NCBI RefSeq assembly: GCF_954871325.1
Contig: NC_088776.1
Location: 22,120,508 to 22,184,507 of the forward strand
Origin: Gordionus sp. m RMFG-2023
Lineage: Eukaryota > Nematomorpha > Gordioida > Chordodea > Parachordodidae
Length of the DNA: 64,000 bases
Direction: 5' to 3'
Both the position numbers and the translations under genes were made by a program. How positions within the stretch are numbered: the first letter of the stretch is position 1; each line of letters begins with the position of its first letter. The notes beneath the pieces are model-generated. The model was not told the DNA's origin. It did not search any database and saw only the letters and a list, made by a program, of their open reading frames with translations. Below, one piece after another: positions 54,896 through 64,000 of the stretch.

Positions 54896-55460
54896 TTGAT
54901 TTGTAAATATTGTAAATGATGACATATATGGTTAAAGTAGCTATAATTATTTCTTCATTTACTCTTTAAACAAAAATTATTAAATATTAATTTAAAATAC
55001 ATACCTTCCTAAACAATGTAAGTTAATGAGCTCAATGCCATTATTTTTTATAATATGTTCACAAATTTTGGCATCTTTTAAAAAATATTCATATTAATAA
55101 AATATTTTATTACCAAAACAAAGATTACAAAGTCCATTGATGGAATATGTTACTAAATATTCATTTTTTTCATCTAAGTTATCTGAATTAAAGTTAGAAA
55201 ATAAAAACATAGAATAAAAATACCTAAAAATAGTTCAATTATGTTTAATTGAAAAATATAATCATAATTTAAAGGGTCATAAGAAAAATTTGCTAAATTA
55301 GCTAAAATTTGTTCTTTTGATTCTTATATAAATATAATAAATTAATAATAATAATTTTAAAACCATTATCCACCTTTGATTCATATTCTGAAAGTAAATT
55401 TTGCAAATATTTAAATCTCTGTAATAAGTGCATTTGGTTGATATGCTTAGGTTTAAACAT
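54896..55460 (-). CDS. ARMC7: ARMC7-like armadillo-repeat protein, five exons, 3' end not found
   Basis: Exons 55460-55364, 55322-55224, 55182-55114, 55074-55005 and 54963-54896 (end of the last tentative). Introns are 41, 41, 39 and 41 nt, all GT-AG with fitting phases. The product starts [10 protein letters not shown], has [14 protein letters not shown], then [19 protein letters not shown] and [15 protein letters not shown], then [16 protein letters not shown] and [10 protein letters not shown]. Human ARMC7 reads GYLQALVTEF, ANLANFAYDPSNYEY, EFAIGGLCNLCPD, EHILHAGGVPLI and NEETVLSAITTL at the same places. About 134 of roughly 198 residues are covered. The rest should lie beyond foldback element 1. 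I chose the ATG at 55460 because it aligns with the human start; the TTG upstream is unnecessary. Molecular role is poorly known; armadillo folds bind proteins, and a spliceosome link has been proposed for ARMC7. Confidence 0.88.
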
Positions 55461-55473
55461 AAAAGAATATTTA

Positions 55474-55645
55474 TTACAAAAATCCAAAATAAATAGGTAT
55501 GATTATGAAAAATTCATCATATAAAAGGGTTGAGTATGCTAGTTGGTCTAAATATTAAAATAATTATTTATCTAGATGTAATAAAAAATTTTTGTGTACC
55601 TGAAGAATCTTTTGATGTAGTTTTTTTACTTTTAGTTATATCCAT
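55474..55645 (-). CDS. Candidate 39-residue ORF 13 nt upstream of ARMC7
   Basis: ATG at 55645; exon 55645-55600 (MDITKSKKTTSKDSS), a possible 52-nt intron (GTACAC...TTTAG), then 55547-55474 (QLAYSTLLYDEF, FIIIPIYFGFL, stop). It has a basic N-terminus and a hydrophobic tail. The stop lies 13 nt before the ARMC7 ATG. It may instead be the 5' leader of ARMC7 or the first exon of something else. No family recognised. Confidence 0.25.
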
Positions 55646-56202
55646 CTATAAATATACCAAAAGAAAAAGTTTTATTGATATAACAAAATGGAATTTCTAA
55701 AATAAATTATATTTTATTAGCTAAAAATCTAAAATATTTAAAAAAATACAAATATATTAAATCTTCGATGAGAGAAATGATTGACGTTATGTTTAGAATA
55801 AATGACAGACATCATATTTTAATAAGAATAGCTTTAATTTTATTATATATCATATTTCTATTTTAATTGTTTGACAACATGAATCGCATGATATGTCAGC
55901 GTTCAGCGCAACATTTTTTAAAAAATATTTTACTACATATTATTTTTACTAAGAAAGCGAACATAGAGCCTGATAAAATGACAGGTGATTCATAATTTTA
56001 TCCTTTATTTATTTGCAAAGGAAACAGAAATTTTCCTATTTTGTGATAACCGTCTATACTTTAAGACTTGGTAGTTATCGCTTATTACTTGTAGAACTAT
56101 TTAAAATTAATCCAAATATATTATTAATTTAATCAGATTCTTTGAATCAAGGTAACTATCACTCATTTTATTTTCGGATCTGACATAATAACTTTATTAA
56201 GG
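55646..56202. promoter_or_regulatory. Shared upstream region of divergent ARMC7 and ARPC3
   Basis: The two starts point away from each other across about 740 bp, so a bidirectional promoter is likely by position. CAGCGTTCAGCGCAAC-like sequence occurs near 55898-55912. ATGACAGGTGATTCATAATTTT near 55978 matches, in complement, the repeat at 44940-44990. No TATA element can be told from the AT background. Confidence 0.4.
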
Positions 56203-56575
56203 ATGGTAAATGTTTAAATAATGTAATAATTATTAATATATTAAAGGCCTATCATTCTTCTTTTATAAATGAAGATATATCTATATGTAATATTGCATTA
56301 CTTCCTTTACGTACCACTTTCAAGGGGCCAGCGACAAAAGATGGTTAATTTATAAACTGCAATTTTTATTAATTTTACCTTGAAAGCTGATTTAAAATAT
56401 GATGTAATTGATGAAGCATTATATTATTTTAAAGCAAATATTTTCCTAAAAAATTTTCCTATTCAAGTTTGATTATAATAATTTCACATATAATTCTATA
56501 TATCAGAGCAATGCTGACAGAGTTTTGATATATTTAATGTTATATGTCTCTGAGTGTCTAAAGAAAATGCAAAAG
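56203..56575 (+). CDS. ARPC3: ARPC3 exons 1-4
   Basis: Exon 1 contributes only the initiator codon: AAGGATG|GTAAAT, spliced to AAAG|GCCTATCAT after 41 nt. Exon 2 ends ACAAAAGATG|GTTAAT, exon 3 ends ATTCAA|GTTTGA and exon 4 ends ATGCAAAAG|GTAAGA. Every junction preserves the family reading frame. Confidence 0.93.
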
Positions 56576-59500
56576 GTAAGAAAAACTGATAATTTACTTA
56601 CTAATTTATCTGGAATGTTACCAGAATATACCTTTATATTTATATATCTTAACATACACTATTATTTGAAAATTATAAAAGTAAGCTGAACCCTTATTTT
56701 TAATATAGATGATATATAGAGATCTAGATTTACTTTTCCTTATAAAGTTACTGGGCTCCTTTATTTCAAACTAAATCACATTTTCAATAAACTCAACTTT
56801 TATTTATTGTATAATACTAATTTTTTAAAAAGTTATATGTATTTTTAGCCAAACCTAGAGCTATAATTAAAAAATTTTTCATAAGGGTCCTAGACACCAC
56901 ATTTTTTTGCATAATAATTATCATTCACCTTTGCTTGATGTTGATGAACTCCATCTTTATTTATGACTTGGCATGGACAAGGGCGTTTTGCCCCCCCCCA
57001 TCACCACAGGACTACCAGGGCAGAATAGGCAAAAGAGAATTAATTTAAAAATAATTACTTTTCTTCCAATTTTAAAATTATTTAGCATATACTATATATT
57101 TTTAACAAATCTAGGTTGGGACTTGCAATTAGTCTCTCTTCAGGCTGATATAAACGTAGAATTTTTAAAAAAAATTTAAACTCACTTAAAAAGTTGGGCT
57201 TTGATTGGTTACAATATTGAGAATAGAAACATCAATTATTTGCCTGTTATCATTCCTGATGTTATAACTGCTAGTAAAAATATAGCTATTTGCCTTTTTG
57301 CCAGTTTTAAGATAAGATTGGCAAATAACTAGTTTATTTAAATTATGAATTAGATAATATATAAAAATATTCAAATGCACTACAAAATATTAATAATTGG
57401 TGAATAACTATAAATTAAATTTTTTTTTTACTGTCAAGCCCAGACCGGCTTGAACTAAAAAAAAATTTCAAGCCTTACTCAGGATTTTTGGGCATGACTA
57501 AAATACGCGTCCCCGAAAACTACGCGTCCCCGAAAACTACGCGTCTCCGGTCAAACGGGTTTAATTTATATAATATTAATAAAAAATCTTATTTAGCTTT
57601 ATAAGATGAGTTAAAAAATGTTTTTATGATTTAAAAAAAAATGATAACTTAGTAAATTTTTTAAAAAATTATTTTTTTACATCAAAAAACTACGCGTCCC
57701 CGGTCAAGATACATTTTTTTTAAAAAATAAAAGCAGATTCATATTTAGCTCATTAAATGAATATAGAAAATGTTTTTTATGATTTAAAAAAAAATGATAA
57801 CTTAGTAAAATTTTTCAAAAATTATTTTTTTAAATTAAAAACTACGCGTCCCCGGTCAAGATACATTTTTTTAAAAAAATAAAAGCAGATTCATATTTAG
57901 CTCATTAAAGGATATAGAAAATGTTTTTTTTGATTTAAAAAAAAGTGGTAACTTAGTAAAATTTTTAAAATACTAATTTTTTACATAAAAACATTACGCG
58001 TCCTCGGTCAAGATACATTTTTTTTTAAAAAAATAAAAGCAGATTCATATTTAGCTCATTAAATGGATACAGAAAATGCTTTTTTTTATTTAAAAAAAAA
58101 GAGGTAACTTTGTAAAATTTTGAAAAAACACTTTTTTTCTTCATTTTTTGACTAAAATACGCGTCCCCGGTCAAGATAGATTATTTTTATAAAAATGAAT
58201 ATAGAATCGTGTATAGTTTTTCAAGGAGATTCCGAAAATGGTATTTTTTAAAAAAAAAATTTTTTTTGACTAAACTACGCCTCTCCGGTCAAGATACATT
58301 TTTTTAAAAAAATAAAAGCAGATTCATATTTAGATCATTAAATGGATACAGAAAATGTTTTTTTTGATTTTAAAAAAAAGTGGTAACTTAGTAAAATTTT
58401 GAAAAAACATTTTTTTTTTTCATTTTTTTGACTAAAATACGCGTCCCCGGTCAAGATAGATTATTTTTATAAAAATGAATATAGAATCGAAATTATTAAT
58501 ACCATTTTCGGAATCTCCTTCAAAAACTATAAGATACTCATCTTATAAAGCTAAATAAGATTTTTTATTAATATTATTATAAATTAAACCCGTTTGACCG
58601 GGGACGCGTAGGGACGCTTAGTTTTCGGGGACACGTATTTTAGTCATGCCCGGATTATTGGATTTTTTTTTGGCCTTGTCTGGATATTTTTTGATCATTT
58701 TAAAATTGCAAATTGCTTGAATATATGAAAATATGAAATGAATATTAAACGTTCCTTTTAAGATTTACCCACTCATCAATTGATATAGCTATTTAAGAAA
58801 TTTTGGCCATCTCAAATTTTATATTTTTTTAAAATTCTGGCGCTGATTTTTAAAAATATATCATTCCTTAACACAAGCTGGGTTCCAGGACAGACCTTCA
58901 GGTCTCTGAATCTATAATTTGTAAGATGTCGATTTTTTCTAAAAATTTGAATTGTAAAATTGTTAACTTTTGCTTATATTTTCAAATAATTGCTTATAGT
59001 GATTTATTTTACACCAATTTAAGGAGAGGAGAATGGGGGTGGGTGTAAGGGAAATTTTTTTTATTAGCCTAAAATGATATTTATGAAAACGGAGATTTTT
59101 GAAGAAAGGAGGATTACCCATTCACCCCCCCCCCCTCTGACTCTGCCTATGATATGTTATGACAACATTTGTAATGTATTTTTAAAAAAAATTAAATTAT
59201 TTAAAATAAATTGCTTATTTAAAACCAAACTACTTATTTTTAGGTTATGATTTTTTTTAGGCCATAAATTAATCAAAATGGGTAGTATTTTTCAGGGACG
59301 AGAACCCTCCTTCTAAAAAAAACTAGTTTGGGTTCAGAGTTTAGACTAGAAAAATAATGACTTATTAAAATTGTTAAAATAACAGAAACATCATATTTTT
59401 TAAAAATTTAATTTGTATCGCCATAAAAATAATTTATCATCATAATTATAATATATTATGTATAATATACAAACAATTTTAAAAATAACATTATATTTCT

Positions 59501-62500
59501 ATTTTAAAAATTTTTACGAAAAATGGCCGACTAGTAAATATAACAAAAATAATTACTAGAAAATGAACAAAAAACGTTTTTTTTAAAAAAATTAGTATTT
59601 TTTGAATAAAAAAAACAATTGTTTTATATAAGAACTCTTTTTAAATAGGAAGTCTTTTAAATAGGAAGTCTTTTATAAATAAAATCATAATTTACATGTT
59701 TTTATATTATATTATTTTTAACATATAATTTAAAATTTAAAAAAAAGCTTGAACCCTGAACACTAAATTTTAAAAAAGGGTTTGGGTTTGGATTCAGCTA
59801 AATATAGAGGGTTCGTGATTTGGGTTCGGATTCTCGTCCCTGGTATTTTTATTATAAACGAATTAATCTTTTGGGCGTTATTTATAAATTATTGGACAGT
59901 AAATTTATCGAAATTGACAGTATTTTTTAACAAAAAAACAATTTGTGCAGTATTTATATAATATTTTGTAGTAAAAAAATTAAACTGAATTTTAATTAAA
60001 ATTTTATTGTATAGTATTTATTATACAAATATCTTTTTATTATGAGCTATCAACAGGGTTGCCATGTCTACCCCCCCCCCCCCATCAGCGGGAGGCTCCC
60101 GCAATTTTTTAGTTTACACGCAGACATCTCTAACCCACAAAACTACCGTAATTGGAAATCTCCCGCAAAAATCTACCGCAATTTTTTTAAAAAAGTATAT
60201 AAATAATAATTTAGAGAGACATTAATGGATTATTTTTATATTTTTAAAATAAATTTTAAATATTTATTCGAAAAACATGTCTAGTTAGTAAATTTCTTTC
60301 TATCCTGTTTTATTTCTTATCCAATAATAAATCAACATCATTTAATTTATATAAGTCAGTACAGGGGAGTATATCAACATCGATTGCAATACAAAAATAT
60401 TCTCAATAATAATAAATAATACAGATGAAACTACATTTGCGGAAATCGTATTCATCTATCATGTAGTTCAACATTCACAGAGCTATATCATCACAATGTG
60501 GGTCGAATTTTTTTCTCATGATATTTAACGACTCCATTATAAGTGCAAACCTTACTTATGGCAGAACAAAAATGAGCAAGGCTATCACAAGTGTTTTAGA
60601 ACCTGAATCCTAGAGGTCAATTCTAGACGATTTGAAAGATGGGCATCCATATGCAATTCTAACAGATGAATCTAATAAGGGAAATATTAAAACATTTCCC
60701 TCGATCCTTCGCTTTTAAACAAGAATAAGAACATTTCAATAAATTAAAATTTTTCCCTCGGATAGTGAAAAATCTAACGATGTAGCTAGCCACATAATAA
60801 ATATAGCTGATTTAAGGTTATCAATGGCATGCCAGCTTTCTGCGCTTATAATGCCTCTAAAATTTTGACCAAAACCAAAGTTACCGATTTGAGGCAGCAC
60901 AATAATGAATTAATACAAATTGGCTGTATATGCCACATACTGCATAATTCTTGCAAGAAGGCAATGAATGTACTATCTGTGGATGTAGAAATAATTGTGA
61001 TGAAATGTTTTAACGAATTTAGTTCATCAACTAAAAGAGTTAACGAATTAAAAGAATTGGTGAAGTGGTCTGACTTGGAATGGTGTGAGTTGTAGCGATA
61101 TGTACCTATCAGGTGGTTATTATTAATACCTGCCATTGATAGAATTAAAATTTAACTAACCCTTAAAAAAATATTTCTTAAATAAAAATTTTAAAAGCTG
61201 TCCTAAAATTTTGAAAAATTTTTTTGAAGGTGAAATAGCAGAAGCTTATTTGGGATAAGTTTCACATGTAGGAAATCAATTTCATGCAGTTGTTGCAATC
61301 AGAATATTCTTTATTAAAAAAGATTCACAGAATCATGCAACAGGTTCATCTCTACAGTTTAAAATTGATAATAAATTTTATGGCGCTATTGCTAAAATTG
61401 TTATATTAAAATGTTCAAATAATACTCTAATTAATATATAAATATTACTAACCAGCAACTGGGCAGAGGGCAAAATTTTTTTTTTTAGCAATTTTTATAT
61501 TTCTACCGCAATTTGAAAATTGAACAAATATGTTATATGAAAATTAATATCAAATATGACGTTAGTGAATTAAATAAAATATCAAAAATATTATTAAGAT
61601 TGCAGTTTTATTGAAGATGATTTATATATATCTTAATATTTAATTAAAACTTACATGTTATTGTACAACAAGAGCCCCATTAGTAATTATATAAACATCA
61701 CTTTTATTATATGTTATCAAGAATATTTTTTGAAAATTAAAATAATATATAAAAATTAGTAAATTAACAAATATATCATTTATTATATCATTTGAGCAAA
61801 TCTAAAATCTAAAAAATAGAAAAAAATTTATAAATGTTACTATTTAAATAATAATACATATTAGTGTACAAGAGTTTTTTTTTTAACTTTTGAATTTATT
61901 ATTTTTTATAAATTTTCCAAATCATTTTAGGGTTGAAGCCCATTTTAAATATCTATTTTGACATCATTAGACACTTTGAGAATTCTGGTTTCAATAAATT
62001 TATGAGCATGATATTGTTACATTATCATCATTAGAATTATAAAAGAAATATATTTTTGCACCACATTGTTCTCCTCTTCTTTTTTTACTAATACATCTAA
62101 AATTAATTTTCTTACCCTCTTCTGTATCATTTTTATATGGTTGTCCCCAGGAATTACAATTTAGATAATCCTGGACTTCAGAATTTTTGAAGCAATATCT
62201 TTTATTTTTTATTTTTACTATTACCAGGTTACTAGATGAATCTGAATAATATTCATCAATTGGTTTCATTAAATTCATTCTAAAAGTTAGTGTTAAAAAT
62301 TAAAACTGCCCAAGTAAATATAAAAACTGGAAAATTATTTATTACCTGACCAAAAATTTTAATTACCTTTCATTTTAAAACTACTTGTTTATTTTAAATA
62401 CTGCCAACTCAATAAAAAAAGCTTGAATATTGAATATTAACTGCCCAAAAATTTAAAATGTTTTTCCCCCTTCCCATTTAATTAAAATACTGCCATTTTG

Positions 62501-63920
62501 ATTTATTTTAATGCCCATTTCTTAATAAAAAACTGCATGAATAATTTGTTGCCTTTTTTATAATTTAGTTTCAATAGGCTGTTTTTTTACTCTAACTCAT
62601 TTTAAGCCTTTTTAAATTTAAAAATCTGATTTTACTGCAAATTTATTGCAGCACTTTTAGAATACCTAATATATTAATAACCTTTGAATATTTTATAATT
62701 TGTATAAAAAATCTATGAAAAAAAATAATATAAATTAAATTAAGTTGAAAGATTTATAGCAAAATTATCTAAAAATTATAAATTAGCTTTTCTAAACATG
62801 TTGGAAATACTTTTTTGGTAAAATCAGATTTTTAAAATTTTATAAAAATACTCAGAGAAATAATTTAAAGTTAAAAAATAAGAAATTGACTGAAAAACAT
62901 ATTGAAACATATTACTAACATATTTGTAGAAATTGGCTTGGGTTCGATTAGACCAGAATTAAATATGTTTGGTGGTAATTATACTTGGCTATTTTATTAA
63001 TTTAAAATAACGTTACAAGTAAAATTAAAATTCTTAAATTTATAAAAGTCAAAAAATCGGAATTTTATCAATATTATTGATCTTTATGTAAGTAATTTTG
63101 TTTTTCTTGTTAACATGAAAGTAAATTTATGTTTTTTATATATAATAAAATATTGCCACAGAACAGTAAAAAACTAAACATTTTAAATATACATTGAACA
63201 TATTATATCATAACAATATTATATATATTAAATTTTTTAGTGCCTTAATAAAAATCAAGCTTTTCAAGAAATGCATATGTTATCCAACTCAACTTTTTCC
63301 ATTCCTGGTGATCCTGATTTCCCCTTAAATCCGGTTTATGCGAAACCTAAAAATAGAATAGATGAAGGTATGAATCAATTTATTTTACTTTAAAATATTT
63401 ATATAAGATGTTTTAATCAAAGATTGACGATGGCATTTTCCCCTTCCTTTCTTATTCTAGTCAAAATGAAGTTCCATTGCAATTTTGGAATGTTCCTGAT
63501 AAAATATACCTGATGTTATTTCTATTTTTAAACACATTATTTATTAATCTAATTCTTCGATCAAAGGGCATTTTTTATGAACCTGAACCCTTTTTTAAAC
63601 TTTGTCAATCCGAACCACCCCTAGTTTTTTGCAAAATTCTATGATTGGTTTGGTTTATGCTAATTTTATTAAAATTCCTTTTTATTATTTATAAAATATA
63701 TAATTATAATTATAAAAAAAAGATTTTTTTTTCATATTTATTTAATCATATGATTTGAACTGATTATGCATTTGAATAAATTTAATATGGTGAACAAAAT
63801 ATAATTAATATAATATTATTTAATTTCATAAATATAATCTATATTTATGAAATTATAATACATTTTGCCTTAGTATCGTTTACAGAGTTGGATAAATTTA
63901 CAGATATTATGTTACAGATG
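56203..63920 (+). CDS. ARPC3: ARPC3, Arp2/3 complex p21 subunit, 3' end outside window
   Basis: Exons 56203-56205 (the ATG alone), 56247-56343, 56387-56466, 56507-56575, 63241-63367 and, tentatively, 63886-63920. Small introns are 41, 43 and 40 nt; a 6,665-bp intron follows exon 4. The product reads [69 protein letters not shown] and [18 protein letters not shown]. Human ARPC3 has AYHSSLMDPDTKLIGN, ALLPIRSQFKGP, IVDEAIYYFKANVFFKNY, EADRTLIYITLYISECLKK and FPIPGEPGFPLNAIYAKP. At least 125 of about 178 residues are present. It is a structural subunit of the seven-protein complex that nucleates branched actin filaments. The C-terminal WW-containing part is not in the window. Confidence 0.93.
56576..57489. 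other. ARPC3 intron 4, proximal part
   Basis: AT-rich, with a C run at about 56991-57000 (GCCCCCCCCCCATCACC). The 56973-57179 ORF has no recognisable motif. No exon found. Confidence 0.4.
57490..58651. mobile_element. Foldback element 2, same family as element 1
   Basis: Begins GGGCATGACTAAAATACGCG and ends with the complement; flanks GGATTTTT (57482-57489) and GGATTATT (58652-58659) match 7/8. Three short CTACGCGTCCCCGAAAA-like repeats of 17 bp open the left end, and two reversed ones close the right. Between them are six longer units led by ACGCGTCCCCGGTCAAGATA variants at roughly 115-165 bp spacing. Most units face right, so the element is less symmetric than element 1. Non-coding. Confidence 0.9.
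59020..59150. mobile_element. Short MITE, copy 2
   Basis: GGGGGTGGGTGTAAGGGAAA, TTAGCCTAAAATGATATTTA and CCCCCCCCCTCTGACTCTGC parallel 39731-39853 from end to end. A GGTCTCTGA unit related to 30868-31180 lies just left, 58868-58912. Confidence 0.65.
59293..59842. mobile_element. hAT-like MITE with perfect 8-bp TSD
   Basis: Ends CAGGGACGAGAACCC and ...GATTCTCGTCCCTG, flanked by identical GTATTTTT (59285-59292, 59843-59850). Both arms carry GGGTTTGGGTTCGG-like words. No ORF. A related solo end lies near 25290. Confidence 0.88.
60054..61460 (+). mobile_element. Decayed hAT with CAGGGTTGCCATG end
   Basis: Left end CAGGGTTGCCATGTCTACCC followed by a 14-15 bp C run. Coding relic: [19 protein letters not shown] near 60556, [20 protein letters not shown] near 60645, then [32 protein letters not shown] and WSDLEWCEL at 60829-61095. 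RWL...IPAIDRI and CPKILKKFF-like blocks follow to about 61240. This is yet another hAT lineage (TD.SNK core, C.AHI.HN..KKA). Frame changes and stops. The right end is uncertain. Confidence 0.78.
61870..62280 (-). mobile_element. MULE N-terminal finger fragment
   Basis: ORF 62278-62000: polar start, then [14 protein letters not shown] and [20 protein letters not shown], a C...C.A.I pattern of MULE/FLYWCH-type DNA-binding N-termini. Diverged sequence below 62000 resembles the following H.H and helix region ([12 protein letters not shown]). No catalytic part follows, so it is a fragment. Confidence 0.55.
62281..63240. other. ARPC3 intron 4, distal part
   Basis: AT-rich. CTGCCAA/ACTGCC-type words recur between about 62306 and 62540, probably a degraded repeat. 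No exon seen before the acceptor at 63239-63240. Confidence 0.4.
63241..63367 (+). CDS. ARPC3: ARPC3 exon 5
   Basis: 127 bases after TTTTTTAG|. It encodes [14 protein letters not shown], then [20 protein letters not shown] and ends GATGAAG|GTATGA. It continues exon 4 (LKKMQK) exactly as KLQKCNSKSQ does in human ARPC3. Confidence 0.93.
63368..63885. other. ARPC3 intron 5
   Basis: AT-rich, with GAACCTGAACCC and CCGAACCACCCCTAG near 63579-63625, a possible end of the CGAACC-rich MITE family. No exon recognised. Confidence 0.4.
63886..63920 (+). CDS. ARPC3: Possible ARPC3 exon 6
   Basis: TTTACAG| then 35 bases in the right phase, encoding [12 protein letters not shown] before |GTGTAA. It may correspond to human DEVMRAYLQQLRQ. 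Short, with a weak donor, so tentative. Confidence 0.4.
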
Positions 63921-64000
63921 GTGTAACATTATATAATGTAAGAACCTATTATTCTATCTTTTTGAAAAGATAACTAAGAGTTCTATAACCTTTATATTTT

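Overview
This is a very AT-rich nuclear window (by eye about three quarters to four fifths A+T) from an animal. Four host genes can be read through exon by exon from conserved protein motifs and matching splice phases. They are a UBXN6/UBXD1-like p97 cofactor (+, 2904-14918), a secretagogin-like six-EF-hand calcium sensor (-, 15149-35813), an ARMC7-like armadillo protein (-, 54896-55460, 3' end not found) and ARPC3, the p21 subunit of the Arp2/3 complex (+, from 56203, running off the right edge). Secretagogin and ARMC7 point to a metazoan. The lineage is not resolved; composition, tiny introns and hAT/MULE load would fit a small invertebrate or parasitic animal, such as a myxozoan-type genome, but that is only a guess.

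Introns fall into two classes. Small ones are 39-62 nt, with most at 39-43 nt. Large ones run from 0.5 to 10.7 kb and are packed with transposon fossils. Standard six-frame ORFs therefore miss almost all host exons.

Layout: 1-2640 holds a zinc-finger hAT fragment and a MITE. 2683-3046 holds a small membrane ORF and UBXN6 exon 1. 3047-13714 is the UBXN6 intron, with a nested, partly palindromic cluster of hAT elements, a second hAT remnant and a LINE piece. 13715-14918 is the main UBXN6 exon, facing the secretagogin terminal exon tail to tail at 15149. 15278-35576 holds the secretagogin introns, including a roughly 6.9 kb MULE whose inverted ends are arrays of TCGCGA-type repeats, and several hAT relics. 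35814-50773 shows no host exon I could recognise; it carries inverted-repeat elements, a LINE, hAT relics and MITEs. 50782-52186 is a hAT with target-site duplications. 52400-54880 and 57490-58651 hold two related foldback elements built from iterated CGCG-containing units. Between them lies a gene island with the 5' ends of ARMC7 and ARPC3. The 6.7 kb ARPC3 intron then carries one foldback, MITEs, a hAT and a MULE N-terminus before ARPC3 exon 5 at 63241.

I saw no LTR retroelement, Polinton, viral insertion, tRNA, rRNA or CRISPR array. All exon models come from reading by eye and need transcript support.
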